From NCBI GenBank assembly GCA_017430535.1, contig JAFRMR010000003.1:310001-374000 (forward strand): a stretch of DNA of 64,000 nucleotides, in the 5' to 3' direction. The translations under genes and the position numbers were made by a program. The stretch comes from Clostridia bacterium. GTDB lineage: Bacteria; Bacillota; Clostridia; Oscillospirales; Acutalibacteraceae. Below, in pieces: positions 50,606 to 59,602 of this stretch (positions are counted from its first letter, which is position 1; each line of letters opens with the position of its first letter). The notes under the pieces were generated by a model. That model had not been told where the DNA came from. It searched no databases and worked only from the letters and a program-made list of their open reading frames with translations.

Positions 50606-53165
50606 ACCAGGTTTTTCCTTTACCTACATCGGCCTGCATGGCGATTTTCATTTTAACTGCATTTTCCATTTCTCTCTTGAGAAGGGATTTGACTATATCT
50701 GCTTCCTCTTCAGGGGCTTCAACTATAAGCTCATCGTGAACCTGCAGTATCAGCTTTGCACGGTAATTGTTTTTTTCAAGAGTATTCCATACCCTGACCA
50801 TGGCAATCTTTATAATATCCGCCGCAGTACCCTGAATAGGCATATTCATTGCCATTCTTTCTCCGGCGGCTCTCAGGTTGCCGTTTGATGACTGTATTTC
50901 AGGCAGATAGCGCCTGCGGTGATAAAGAGTTTCAACATAGCCGTTTCTTTTTGCATCCTCAACAACCTTTTTCATATATTCTCTTACGCCGCTGAAATTG
51001 TTAAGGTAGCCTTTTATATATTCATCCGCTTCCTTTACGGAAACGCCGATATTTTTTGAAAGAGAAAATGCCCCGATGCCGTAAACTATGCCGAAATTAA
51101 CAGCTTTTGCCCTGCTCCTCATAAGTGGGGTAACCATCATAACCGGCATATCAAAAACCTGGGAGGCGGTTATTGTATGAATATCATCACCGTTATTGAA
51201 GGCGTCAATCATATTCTTATCATTTGCCATATGGGCAAGAACCCTGAGCTCAATCTGTGAATAGTCCGCATCCACAAGCACACAGCCCGGAGCGGCAATA
51301 AAGAATTTGCGCATCTCCTTGCCCAGAGGAGAACGCACGGGAATATTCTGAAGGTTGGGCTCCGATGATGAAATACGGCCGGTGCGGGTTTCTGTCTGAT
51401 TAAAAGAGGAGTGAACCCTGCCGTCCTCCCCTATCACTTTGAGAAGGCCGTCACAGTATGTGGACTTAAGCTTTGCGAGAGTGCGGTACTCAAGTATCTT
51501 TGCCACAACAGGGTAATCATCCGCTAGCTTTTCAAGAACCTCTGCATTGGTTGAGTACCCGCTTTTTGTCTTTTTGCCTGCGGGAAGGTTCATCTTTTCA
51601 AAAAGCGCCTCGCTCAGCTGCTTCGGAGAATTCAGGTTAAACTCATAACCTACTTCCTCATATACATCTTTAATAAGAGCAACTATTTTATCGGCAAGCA
51701 TTGAGCCGAACTCTTCAATTCCCTGCCTGTCCGCAAGAAAGCCCTCTTTTTCCATAGAGGCAAGCACACGGGCGAGGGGAAGCTCGATTTCATCAATAAG
51801 CTGGCGCTGATTGTTGCTTTCTGTTATTCTGTCAAGAGCTTTAAATGCTTCCGGCAAATAGGCCGTGAAGAAGTCAATATTGCCTTCGTCTCCGGGAATT
51901 ACGCCGCAGTATTCCTCAATAATACGGCGAAGCTCATAGGAGGATGAGGAAGGATTTGCAACATAGGCGCTGAGCATTATATCGCCGCAAATACCGTTTA
52001 CTTCTATATCTCTGCGGTAATCATAAAAGAAAGAGTAAAGTGCTTTGACATTATAAGTATATTTCTTTATTTCTCTGTCAAAAAGGAAATCTTCGCAAAA
52101 GCTCAGGTATTCATCATTATCCGGCTTGATACAGGCAACGCCATTTTCGGCGGCAAAGCGGAAAACGCCGGCCTCAAATGTAAAATATGCTTCGCCCTTT
52201 TTTCTGAGTGTATTAAGGAACAGTTTTGTATCACTGACATCAAAGGGCTCTGTTTCAGCCTTTACGCCTGAGCTTTCGCTCTTTTGGGGTAAAGCTTTAA
52301 GATTAAGCCGCTCAAGAAGCTTATACATTTCAAGCTCGGATAAAAGAGAAGTAACGGCATAGGTATCGGTTTCTGAAGGGATGTAGGCACTGTAATCGGT
52401 TTCAACCGGTGCATCGCTGACTATGGTACCGAGGGTACGGCTCAGATATGCCATATCCTTATCTGCCGCAAGCTTATCGTGAACGCCTTTTTTAACATCT
52501 ATGGTATCAAGATTTGCATAGATGCTGTCTATACCGCCGAAACGGGAGACCAGCTCCTTGGCGGTTTTTTCACCTATACCGGCAACCCCGGGAATGCAGT
52601 CTGATGAATCACCCTGAAGGGCTTTTATATCAATAAGAAGCCGGGGATTATCCACAAGATAATCCTCGCTGATTTTTTTGCAATCGTACTGTACGGTAAC
52701 GGGGGCCCCCATTTTGGTTGAAGCGAGAAGCACATTGACATTATCACGCACAAGCTGGAGAGAGTCTCTGTCTCCAGTTGCAATATAGCAGAAATCCCCC
52801 TCTTTACAGCTGTGGGCAAGGGTGCCCAGAATATCATCGGCCTCCCAGCCCGGGCACTCAACAATACGGTAACCGAGGCCTTTGAGCAGTTCCTTTAAAT
52901 CGGGCATCTGGGATGCAAGCTCCTCGGGCATACCTTTCCTGTTAGCCTTATAGCCGTCATACATTTTATGCCTGAAAGTAGGCTGTTTCACATCAAAAGC
53001 CACAGCCACCGCATCGGGTTTTACATCAGCGGTGAGCTTAAGCAGAATATTCATAAAGCCGTAAATGGCGTTGGTATATCTGGAACCGTCCTTTGTGGAC
53101 AGGAGCTTCACGCCGTAAAAGGCTCTGTTTACTATACTGTTGCCGTCCAAAGCAAGCAATTTCAT
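50589..53165 (-). CDS. polA: DNA polymerase I, proofreading domain degenerate
   Basis: 858 residues from ATG 53165, with GGGGTGA upstream; the frame extends 14 codons further but without similarity. 5' nuclease domain: LLALDGNSIVNRAFYGVK, VAFDVKQPTFRHKMYDGYKANR, GDSSDCIPGVAGIGEKTAKELV. The 3'-5' exonuclease region (about 300-440) lacks the DxE metal motif (FTFEAGV instead), so no proofreading is expected. Polymerase: RTGRISSSEPNLQNIPVR, DADYSQIELRVLAH, RSRAKAVNFGIVYG, VHDELIVEAP. A weak minus-strand TATAAT (53184-53189) lies upstream. Confidence 0.96.
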   Translation of the reverse strand: MKLLALDGNSIVNRAFYGVKLLSTKDGSRYTNAIYGFMNILLKLTADVKPDAVAVAFDVKQPTFRHKMYDGYKANRKGMPEELASQMPDLKELLKGLGYRIVECPGWEADDILGTLAHSCKEGDFCYIATGDRDSLQLVRDNVNVLLASTKMGAPVTVQYDCKKISEDYLVDNPRLLIDIKALQGDSSDCIPGVAGIGEKTAKELVSRFGGIDSIYANLDTIDVKKGVHDKLAADKDMAYLSRTLGTIVSDAPVETDYSAYIPSETDTYAVTSLLSELEMYKLLERLNLKALPQKSESSGVKAETEPFDVSDTKLFLNTLRKKGEAYFTFEAGVFRFAAENGVACIKPDNDEYLSFCEDFLFDREIKKYTYNVKALYSFFYDYRRDIEVNGICGDIMLSAYVANPSSSSYELRRIIEEYCGVIPGDEGNIDFFTAYLPEAFKALDRITESNNQRQLIDEIELPLARVLASMEKEGFLADRQGIEEFGSMLADKIVALIKDVYEEVGYEFNLNSPKQLSEALFEKMNLPAGKKTKSGYSTNAEVLEKLADDYPVVAKILEYRTLAKLKSTYCDGLLKVIGEDGRVHSSFNQTETRTGRISSSEPNLQNIPVRSPLGKEMRKFFIAAPGCVLVDADYSQIELRVLAHMANDKNMIDAFNNGDDIHTITASQVFDMPVMMVTPLMRSRAKAVNFGIVYGIGAFSLSKNIGVSVKEADEYIKGYLNNFSGVREYMKKVVEDAKRNGYVETLYHRRRYLPEIQSSNGNLRAAGERMAMNMPIQGTAADIIKIAMVRVWNTLEKNNYRAKLILQVHDELIVEAPEEEADIVKSLLKREMENAVKMKIAMQADVGKGKTWYDAKD

Positions 53166-53228
53166 TAAATCACCCCGAAAATGATTATAACACACTTGGT
53201 ATAACAATGCTATTATTTTTTATTCTGG

Positions 53229-53257
53229 TTGAATTAAACCGCATAAAATGATAAAAT
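53229..53257 (+). promoter_or_regulatory. Promoter of dus gene
   Basis: TTGAAT (53229-53234), 17-nt spacer, TAAAAT (53252-53257). The leader would be under 30 nt. Confidence 0.55.
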
Positions 53258-53282
53258 AAAGCAGTAATAATAAACAGTGAGT

Positions 53283-54263
53283 ATGGTGAAAATGAAAATA
53301 GGAAATGTTGAAATAAAAGGGCACGCTGCGCTTTCGCCTATGGCGGGAATAACCGACAAGGCGTACAGGGAAATATGCATACAGTGCGGAGCCGCATATA
53401 CGGTTACGGAAATGATAAGCTCCAAAGGGCTTACCATGAAGGACAGAAAAAGCCACCTTCTTATGGAAATAGGAGAGAACGAATTCCCTGTTTTTATACA
53501 GATTTTCGGCAGAGAACCCGATACTATGGCTCTTGCGGCAAAAAAAGCAGAAGCCACCGGATGCACGGGTATTGATATAAACATGGGATGCCCTGCGCCG
53601 AAAGTTGCGGGTCACGGAGCCGGCGCCGCCCTAATGAAAGAGCCGGAGCTGGCGGCGGAGATAGTAAATAAAGTATCAAACGCCGTGGCTGTTCCCGTAA
53701 CCTGCAAGATAAGATCCGGCTGGGATGAAAACAGTGTAAACGCAGCGGAAGTTGCCCGGTTGCTTGAACAGGCGGGCGCGGCCGCAATTACCGTTCACGG
53801 GCGGACAAGAAAACAGATGTACGCGCCCCCGGTGAACTATGAGATAATAAAAAAGGTTAAAGAAAATGTAAATATTCCCGTTATAGGAAACGGTGATATA
53901 ACCGATATACACAGCGCGCTATATATGTATGAGCAGACCGGATGTGACTTTGCAGCCATAGGCCGGGGCGCAATGGGGAACCCCTTTATTTTTGAGCAGA
54001 TAAACCGGTACTTTGAAACCGGAGAAATAATGGCTCCCCCTACTGTTGAGGAAAGAATGAATATGATGATAAATCATATTGAAAAGCTTTGCCTGCTTAA
54101 AGGGAACTATATAGGTATGAGGGAAGCAAGAAAACACGCAGGCTGGTATATTAAAGGCATAAGAGGTGCGGCTGCTTTCAGAAGAGAAACAGGAGCCCTC
54201 GAAACTATGGACCAGCTTAAAGAACTTGCGGAAAAAGTTATAATGCAGTCAAAGGAGGATTAA
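53283..54263 (+). CDS. dus: tRNA-dihydrouridine synthase
   Basis: FMN enzyme reducing uridine in tRNA. LSPMAGITDKAYREICIQCGA, MGCPAPKVAGHGAGAALMKEP with the catalytic Cys, VTCKIRSGWDENSVN, ITVHGRTRKQMY, GNGDI, IGRGAMGNPFIF. The start is uncertain: GTG 53277, ATG 53283 and ATG 53292 (MKIGNVEIKG, the best family match) all lack a clear ribosome site; I list 53283. Confidence 0.93.
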   Translation: MVKMKIGNVEIKGHAALSPMAGITDKAYREICIQCGAAYTVTEMISSKGLTMKDRKSHLLMEIGENEFPVFIQIFGREPDTMALAAKKAEATGCTGIDINMGCPAPKVAGHGAGAALMKEPELAAEIVNKVSNAVAVPVTCKIRSGWDENSVNAAEVARLLEQAGAAAITVHGRTRKQMYAPPVNYEIIKKVKENVNIPVIGNGDITDIHSALYMYEQTGCDFAAIGRGAMGNPFIFEQINRYFETGEIMAPPTVEERMNMMINHIEKLCLLKGNYIGMREARKHAGWYIKGIRGAAAFRRETGALETMDQLKELAEKVIMQSKED

Positions 54264-54269
54264 GCTCTT

Positions 54270-55220
54270 ATGAACTCATTTCTGACAGTATTACTCAGTG
54301 CAGTTATGTTTCTGAATTCGGTATTCGGAATGGTTTTTTATCCGGATTTTTACGGTAAATCCGAAAAAATCAGCGATATACCCGGCCTTGATGAAGGCTT
54401 TGTGCTTCAGGGCTCCACTTATCTGAAAAATGAAAACATTTACCTTATGTGCGGATATTTTGACGATGATACGCCATCAAGGATATATGCCGTTTATGAA
54501 GATAAAACCGTGACAATTTCTCTGCTAAGAGAGGACGGAAGTGATTACACCTGGCACGCAGGCGGCATAACTTGCGCCGGGGATTATGTTTACATAAGCA
54601 ACGCCGAAAAGTTTTTCATTATGAACAAGAAAGATATTCTTTCAGCCAAAGACGGCGGTAAAGTAAAGTTTACCGGCAGTGTTGATGTACCCTGCCGCTC
54701 TTCATTCTGCTCCTGCGACGGTAATTATATTTATGTAGGCGAATACCATGCCGACGGCTATGAAACCGATGAGAGCCACAAGGTTAAAACAAAAGACGGC
54801 GAATATCAGGCAATGGTTTTTGCCTATAAAGTGGATGAAAGCGGACAGATTGTTTTCCAAGATAGCCCGATGCCGGATTTTGCATTTGCAATCTGCGATG
54901 AGGTTCAGGGCTTTGCAGTGACACCGGAAGGTAAGGCGGTTGTTTCCTGCTCTGCGGGGTTCCTTAACTCCGAAATGCCGGTTTATGATTACTCCGATGG
55001 TAAGCCCGACGGAATGTTTAAACTGCCCGGCGGAGAAATACCTATGTATATTCTTGATTCAGCACGGCTTGAATATACCCTGTCCCTGCCCCGTATGAGT
55101 GAAGATATTGAATATGTAAACGGTAAAATACTTATCGGATTTGAATCGGCATCAAAGAAATTCGGGCTGGGGCTTCTGCCGTTTTCGGTGAGTTATATCT
55201 CCCTGTTAACATTGAAATAA
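54270..55220 (+). CDS. Exported protein of unknown function, probably beta-propeller-like
   Basis: Signal-like N-terminus (FLTVLLSAVMFLNSVFGMV), then repeated beta-strand blocks: FVLQGSTYLKNENIYLMCGYF, AGGITCAGDYVYISNAEKFFIM, RSSFCSCDGNYIYVGEYHADGY, and EVQGFAVTPEGKAVVSCS. The periodic blade-like pattern suggests a six- or seven-bladed propeller, but I do not recognise a family. AAAGGAGG lies inside the end of dus, so it is likely co-transcribed with it. Confidence 0.7.
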   Translation: MNSFLTVLLSAVMFLNSVFGMVFYPDFYGKSEKISDIPGLDEGFVLQGSTYLKNENIYLMCGYFDDDTPSRIYAVYEDKTVTISLLREDGSDYTWHAGGITCAGDYVYISNAEKFFIMNKKDILSAKDGGKVKFTGSVDVPCRSSFCSCDGNYIYVGEYHADGYETDESHKVKTKDGEYQAMVFAYKVDESGQIVFQDSPMPDFAFAICDEVQGFAVTPEGKAVVSCSAGFLNSEMPVYDYSDGKPDGMFKLPGGEIPMYILDSARLEYTLSLPRMSEDIEYVNGKILIGFESASKKFGLGLLPFSVSYISLLTLK

Positions 55221-55243
55221 TCTTTTAATACATAATATTATTA

Positions 55244-55272
55244 TTGACAACGGTGCCTGTAAGTGCTAAAAT
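55244..55272 (+). promoter_or_regulatory. Promoter of the T-box aromatic operon
   Basis: Consensus TTGACA (55244-55249), 17-nt spacer, TAAAAT (55267-55272), about 20 nt before the T-box leader. Confidence 0.8.
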
Positions 55273-55289
55273 ACGTTTTAGTCAATTAA

Positions 55290-55550
55290 AACAAAGGCAG
55301 TGACGAAAAGCAGTAAGTTATTGAAACTGTTCAGAGAAACGCCGGCCGGTGAAAGGCGCCGCAGCAGAGATAACCGAATTCATTTCCGAGCCGTATTGCT
55401 GAAGCTGCAAAGCGGTGTGTAGGCGGTATCGGGTGCGCCCGTTAAAGCGCTTGGCGGAACACTCCGCCGTGAGACCGCAAAGGCGGTAAATTGAGGTGGT
55501 ACCGTGGGTTATTCCCGCCCTCAGAGCATTATGCTCCGGGGGCTTTTTTA
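55290..55550 (+). promoter_or_regulatory. T-box riboswitch (tRNA-sensing antitermination leader), probable Phe specificity
   Basis: Antiterminator read base by base: GAGG (55493-55496) pairs with CCTC (55519-55522), bulge TGGTACC (55497-55503, the canonical 7-nt T-box bulge), GTGGG (55504-55508) pairs with CCCGC (55514-55518), loop TTATT. The competing terminator is GCCCTCAGAGCAT/ATGCTCCGGGGGC (55517-55543) with TTTTTT. Stem I: GCAGTA (55310-55315) with TATTGC (55394-55399), GTTAT (55317-55321) with ATAAC (55370-55374). In the specifier loop GAA (55376-55378) is followed by TTC (55379-55381) then A, giving Phe. The UGGU bulge calls for a tRNA with A73, as tRNA-Phe has; tRNA-Trp usually has G73. 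Confidence 0.9.
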
Positions 55551-55576
55551 TTACCTGCGGTGTTAAGGAGGATAAA

Positions 55577-57214
55577 ATGATTATTACCGAATTACTTGAA
55601 AAGAACGCAAGACTTTACAAAAATGAAACGGCTCTTGTAGAAATCAACCCTTCCGATGAGAGGGATAAAGCAACAACATGGCGTGAAGCTTCCCTTATAG
55701 AAACCGCTATGCCGAACTCCCCTTACAGGCGGGAAATGACCTGGTCGGAATTTGATATAAAGGCAAACAAGATTGCAAACCTTCTGCTGAGCAGAAGCAC
55801 AAAAAGAGGCACTAAAGTAGGTATTCTGCTTATGAACTGCCTTGAGTGGCTGCCCATATACTTCGGCGTTCTTAAAGCGGGATGCATTGCCGTTCCCCTT
55901 AACTACAGATACGCCGCCGATGAGATACAGTACTGCTGCGACCTTGCGGATATAGAAGTACTTGTTTTCGGCCCGGAATTTACGGGAAGAGTAAATGAAA
56001 TACATAACGATATGCCCAAAGTTAAGGCAATGTTCTTTGTAGGGTCCGACGGACCGGAATACACAGAAGACCTTATGTACCTTATTAACTTCTGCTCATC
56101 CATTGCTCCACCGGTTGAGATAAAAGAGACGGATTATTCTGCAATCTATTTTTCATCCGGCACCACAGGTTTCCCCAAGGCCATACTGCACGATCACCAC
56201 GGCCTTTACTGCTCCTGCCTCACTGAGCAGAATCACCACCGCCAGACAAGAGACGATGTTTTTCTCTGCATTCCTCCACTTTACCACACCGGCGCAAAGA
56301 TGCACTGGTTCGGCTCCCTGCTTTCCGGCAGCAAAGCAGTAATCCTCAGGGGCGTAAAACCGGAGTGGATACTCAGAGCCGTAACCGAGGAAAAATGCAC
56401 AATAGTATGGCTTCTTGTGCCCTGGGCACAGGATATACTTGATGCCATTGAAAGCGGCAAAATCGACCTGAACCACTATCTGCTGGATCAGTGGAGGCTT
56501 ATGCACATAGGCGCTCAGCCCGTTCCCCCCAGCCTTATACACAGGTGGAAAAAATACTTCCCCAATCATCAGTATGACACAAACTACGGACTTTCAGAAT
56601 CCCTTGGGCCCGGCTGTGTTCACCTTGGCATAGAAAACACGGAAAAAGTCGGCGCCATCGGCATACCCGGCTATATGTGGGAAGCCAAAATTGTGGATGA
56701 AAACGATGAAGAGGTTTCTCAGGGAGAGGTCGGCGAGCTCTGCGTTAAGGGCCCCGGCGTTATGAAATGCTATTATAAAAATCCCGATGCTACCAACGAA
56801 ATCCTTAAAGGCGACTGGCTCTATACCGGCGATATGGCTGTAAAAGACGAGGATGGATTTATCACCCTGGTTGACCGCAAAAAGGATGTTATCATAAGCG
56901 GCGGCGAAAACATTTACCCCGTTCAGATTGAAGCGTTCCTGCGTAAGCACGATAAGATTAAGGATGTAGGCGTTATCGGACTGCCGGATCAGAGGCAGGG
57001 TGAAATTACCGCAGCGATTATCGAGCTTAAAGAGGGAGCTTCCTGCACAGAGGATGAAATCAATGATTTCTGCCAGGAACTTCCGAGATATAAGAGACCC
57101 CGTAAAATCATTTTTGCTCCCGTTCCCAGAAACGCTACGGGCAAAATTGAAAAACCCAAACTCCGTGAAATATACTGCCACGGACGGCTTGTGGAAGTAC
57201 AGAACAGAAGCTGA
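55577..57214 (+). CDS. AMP-dependent acyl-CoA synthetase/ligase
   Basis: Activates a carboxylic acid to its CoA thioester through an acyl-adenylate. 545 residues; A3 motif FSSGTTGFPKAILH, FLCIPPLYHTGAKMHW, YGLSESLGPG, DWLYTGDMAVKDEDGFITLVDRKKDVIISGGENIYP, and the catalytic Lys in NATGKIEKPKLRE. ATG 55577 is set by AAGGAGG 7 nt upstream; the frame stays open back into the T-box but that part is leader. Closest in pattern to medium-chain or aryl acyl-CoA synthetases. First gene of the T-box operon. Confidence 0.92.
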   Translation: MIITELLEKNARLYKNETALVEINPSDERDKATTWREASLIETAMPNSPYRREMTWSEFDIKANKIANLLLSRSTKRGTKVGILLMNCLEWLPIYFGVLKAGCIAVPLNYRYAADEIQYCCDLADIEVLVFGPEFTGRVNEIHNDMPKVKAMFFVGSDGPEYTEDLMYLINFCSSIAPPVEIKETDYSAIYFSSGTTGFPKAILHDHHGLYCSCLTEQNHHRQTRDDVFLCIPPLYHTGAKMHWFGSLLSGSKAVILRGVKPEWILRAVTEEKCTIVWLLVPWAQDILDAIESGKIDLNHYLLDQWRLMHIGAQPVPPSLIHRWKKYFPNHQYDTNYGLSESLGPGCVHLGIENTEKVGAIGIPGYMWEAKIVDENDEEVSQGEVGELCVKGPGVMKCYYKNPDATNEILKGDWLYTGDMAVKDEDGFITLVDRKKDVIISGGENIYPVQIEAFLRKHDKIKDVGVIGLPDQRQGEITAAIIELKEGASCTEDEINDFCQELPRYKRPRKIIFAPVPRNATGKIEKPKLREIYCHGRLVEVQNRS

Positions 57215-57244
57215 AATATACTAAACAAAGAGAGTTGATAACAA

Positions 57245-58972
57245 ATGAAATCACTTATGCTCGGCAATGAAGCCTTTGCAAGAGGCCTTTATGAAGCCGG
57301 ATGTAAATTCGTATCATCATACCCGGGAACTCCCAGCACTGAAATTACGGAGTTTGCGGCAAAATATTCCGAGATATATGCAGAATGGGCTCCAAATGAA
57401 AAGGTGGCTATGGAGAGCGCCTTCGGAGCATCCCTCAGCGGAAACAGAAGCTTTTGCGGAATGAAACATGTTGGCCTTAATGTGGCTGCAGATCCGCTTT
57501 TTACTATTTCTTACACCGGAGTTAACGCCGGTATGATTATTGCCGTTGCCGATGACCCAGGCATGCACTCATCACAAAATGAGCAGGATTCCCGCCACTA
57601 TGCTATTGCTTCAAAGCTCCCAATGCTGGAGCCGGCGGACTCTGAAGAAGTGCTTGAATACACAAAACTTGCTTACAGCCTTTCCGAGGAATATGACTGC
57701 CCTGTTATTATGAAGATGTGCACAAGGATTGCACACTCCCAGAGCCCGGTACAGACAGGCGAAAGACAGGTAGGGCCCCTTAAGCCCTATGAAAAGAACC
57801 CCCAGAAATATATTATGATGCCCGGCTATGCAAAGCTTAAGCACCCGGTAGTTGAGCAGAGAACTGCAAAACTCACAGAGTTTGCAGAAACCTCATCCCT
57901 TAACAGAATTGAGGAAGGCGAAGACAATTCAATCGGCATAATTACATCTTCTACTTCATATCAGTATGTAAAAGAGGTATGCGGCGGAAAGTATCCCGTG
58001 CTGAAGCTGGGTATGGTAAATCCTCTGCCTGTTAAACTGATAAAAGATTTTGCCGCAAAAGTCGGTAAAGTTATTATTGTTGAAGAGCTTGACGATATTA
58101 TTGAAACTCACTGCAAAAAAATCGGTGTTGAATGCACCGGCAAAGAGCTTTTCGGATATATTGGTGAATTCAGCCAGAATATGATTGCCGAAAAACTGGG
58201 CTTTGATTCAAAGCAGTTCAAAACCATAGAGGAAAATATACCTCCGAGGCCTCCGGTTATGTGCGCCGGCTGCCCTCACAGAGGACTTTATTACATACTT
58301 AAGAAAAACAAGGTTAATGCCATAGGCGATATAGGATGCTACACACTGGGCGCTGTGGCTCCCCTCTCAGCCCTTGACACTACGGTATGTATGGGCGCTT
58401 CCGTTTCCGGGCTTCACGGATTCAACAAGCTCTCACCGGAAAACGAAAAAAACAGCGTTGCCGTAATAGGCGATTCCACTTTTATGCACTCTGGCATTAC
58501 AGGTCTTGTGAATATTGCTTACAATGAATCCAACTCCACGGTTATTATACTTGACAACTCCATTACCGGTATGACCGGCCATCAGCAAAACCCCACCACC
58601 GGCTACAATCTTAAAGGAGACCCCTGCACAAAAATTGACCTTGAAGCTCTTTGCAGATCTGTAGGTATTAAAAGAGTGAGAGTGGTTGACCCCTACAACC
58701 TTAAAGAATGTGACGAAGCTCTTAAAGAGGAACTTGCGGCAAACGAACCCTCTGTAATTATTTCAAGAAGGCCCTGCGCACTGCTTAAATATGTTAAGCA
58801 CAACGGGCCCATTGAAGTTAATGAAGATAAGTGCATAGGCTGTAAATCCTGCATGCGTATCGGCTGCCCCGCCATAAGCATGAAAGACGGAAAAGCTTTA
58901 ATTGACGCTACCCTTTGCACGGGCTGCGGAGTATGCAAACAGCTTTGCCCCAAAGATGCCATAGGCTGCTGA
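57245..58972 (+). CDS. iorA: Indolepyruvate:ferredoxin oxidoreductase, alpha subunit
   Basis: Thiamine-diphosphate enzyme interconverting aryl-pyruvate + CoA and aryl-acetyl-CoA + CO2 with ferredoxin. 575 residues: LMLGNEAFARGLYEAGCKFVSSYPGTPSTEI (pyrimidine domain), GMKHVGLNVAADPLFTISYTGV, ADDPGMHSSQNEQDSR, then MCAGCPHRGLYYILKK, GDIGCYTLGAVAPL, and the TPP motif VIGDSTFMHSGITGLVNIAYNESN. Two 4Fe-4S motifs close the protein: CIGCKSCMRIGCPAI and CTGCGVCKQLCPKDA. Substrates are aryl-pyruvates (indole, phenyl, hydroxyphenyl); the T-box points to phenylpyruvate. Confidence 0.95.
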   Translation: MKSLMLGNEAFARGLYEAGCKFVSSYPGTPSTEITEFAAKYSEIYAEWAPNEKVAMESAFGASLSGNRSFCGMKHVGLNVAADPLFTISYTGVNAGMIIAVADDPGMHSSQNEQDSRHYAIASKLPMLEPADSEEVLEYTKLAYSLSEEYDCPVIMKMCTRIAHSQSPVQTGERQVGPLKPYEKNPQKYIMMPGYAKLKHPVVEQRTAKLTEFAETSSLNRIEEGEDNSIGIITSSTSYQYVKEVCGGKYPVLKLGMVNPLPVKLIKDFAAKVGKVIIVEELDDIIETHCKKIGVECTGKELFGYIGEFSQNMIAEKLGFDSKQFKTIEENIPPRPPVMCAGCPHRGLYYILKKNKVNAIGDIGCYTLGAVAPLSALDTTVCMGASVSGLHGFNKLSPENEKNSVAVIGDSTFMHSGITGLVNIAYNESNSTVIILDNSITGMTGHQQNPTTGYNLKGDPCTKIDLEALCRSVGIKRVRVVDPYNLKECDEALKEELAANEPSVIISRRPCALLKYVKHNGPIEVNEDKCIGCKSCMRIGCPAISMKDGKALIDATLCTGCGVCKQLCPKDAIGC

Positions 58973-58987
58973 AAGGAGATTTGAATT

Positions 58988-59560
58988 ATGAAAACTAAAA
59001 ACATAATGATAGTCGGTGTAGGCGGCCAGGGCACTCTGCTTGCAAGCAAACTTTTGGGCAAAATACTCATAGCCAAGGGTTATGATGTAAAAGTAAGCGA
59101 GGTTCACGGCATGAGCCAGCGCGGCGGCAGTGTTGTAACCTATGTACGTTACGGCGATAAAGTTTACTCCCCTATTATAGACAAAGGCGAAGCGGACATT
59201 ATACTCTCATTTGAGATGCTTGAAGCCGCAAGGTGGGTGGAGTACCTTGCCCCCGGCGGAAGAATAATAACAAACACAAGGCAGACCAACCCTATGCCCG
59301 TTATTACCGGTGCTGCGGTTTACCCGGAAAATCTTGAAGGAAAGATTAAGGACCTCGGTATTACCGCCGACTGCTTTGATGCCCTTGAGCTGGCAAATGA
59401 AGCCGGCTCATCCAAAGCAGTTAATCTGGTACTTCTCGGTAAGCTGTCAAACTATTTCGACTTTTCCGAAGAAGACTGGATGACAGCCATAGAACAGTCC
59501 GTACCCCCGAAATTCCTTGAAATAAACAAAAAAGCTTTTGAACTTGGAAAAAATATCTGA
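58988..59560 (+). CDS. iorB: Indolepyruvate:ferredoxin oxidoreductase, beta subunit
   Basis: Gamma-type subunit of the 2-oxoacid:ferredoxin oxidoreductase. 190 residues: NIMIVGVGGQGTLLASKLLGKILIAKGYDVKVSEVHGMSQRGGSVVTYVRYG is the complete family N-terminus. RBS AAGGAG. 15 nt after iorA. Confidence 0.96.
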   Translation: MKTKNIMIVGVGGQGTLLASKLLGKILIAKGYDVKVSEVHGMSQRGGSVVTYVRYGDKVYSPIIDKGEADIILSFEMLEAARWVEYLAPGGRIITNTRQTNPMPVITGAAVYPENLEGKIKDLGITADCFDALELANEAGSSKAVNLVLLGKLSNYFDFSEEDWMTAIEQSVPPKFLEINKKAFELGKNI

Positions 59561-59602
59561 CAGAAAAGAGTTTTTAAATAAACGGAGAAAGAGGAAAATA
59601 AA

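Noticed and set aside
52648-52656. Perfect DnaA box TTATCCACA
   Set aside because: Single copy inside the polA coding region with no second box nearby; expected by chance and not evidence of an origin.
55496-55576. In-frame GTG at 55496 that would extend the acyl-CoA synthetase by 27 residues
   Set aside because: It lies inside the T-box antiterminator; the ATG at 55577 has AAGGAGG and matches the family N-terminus.
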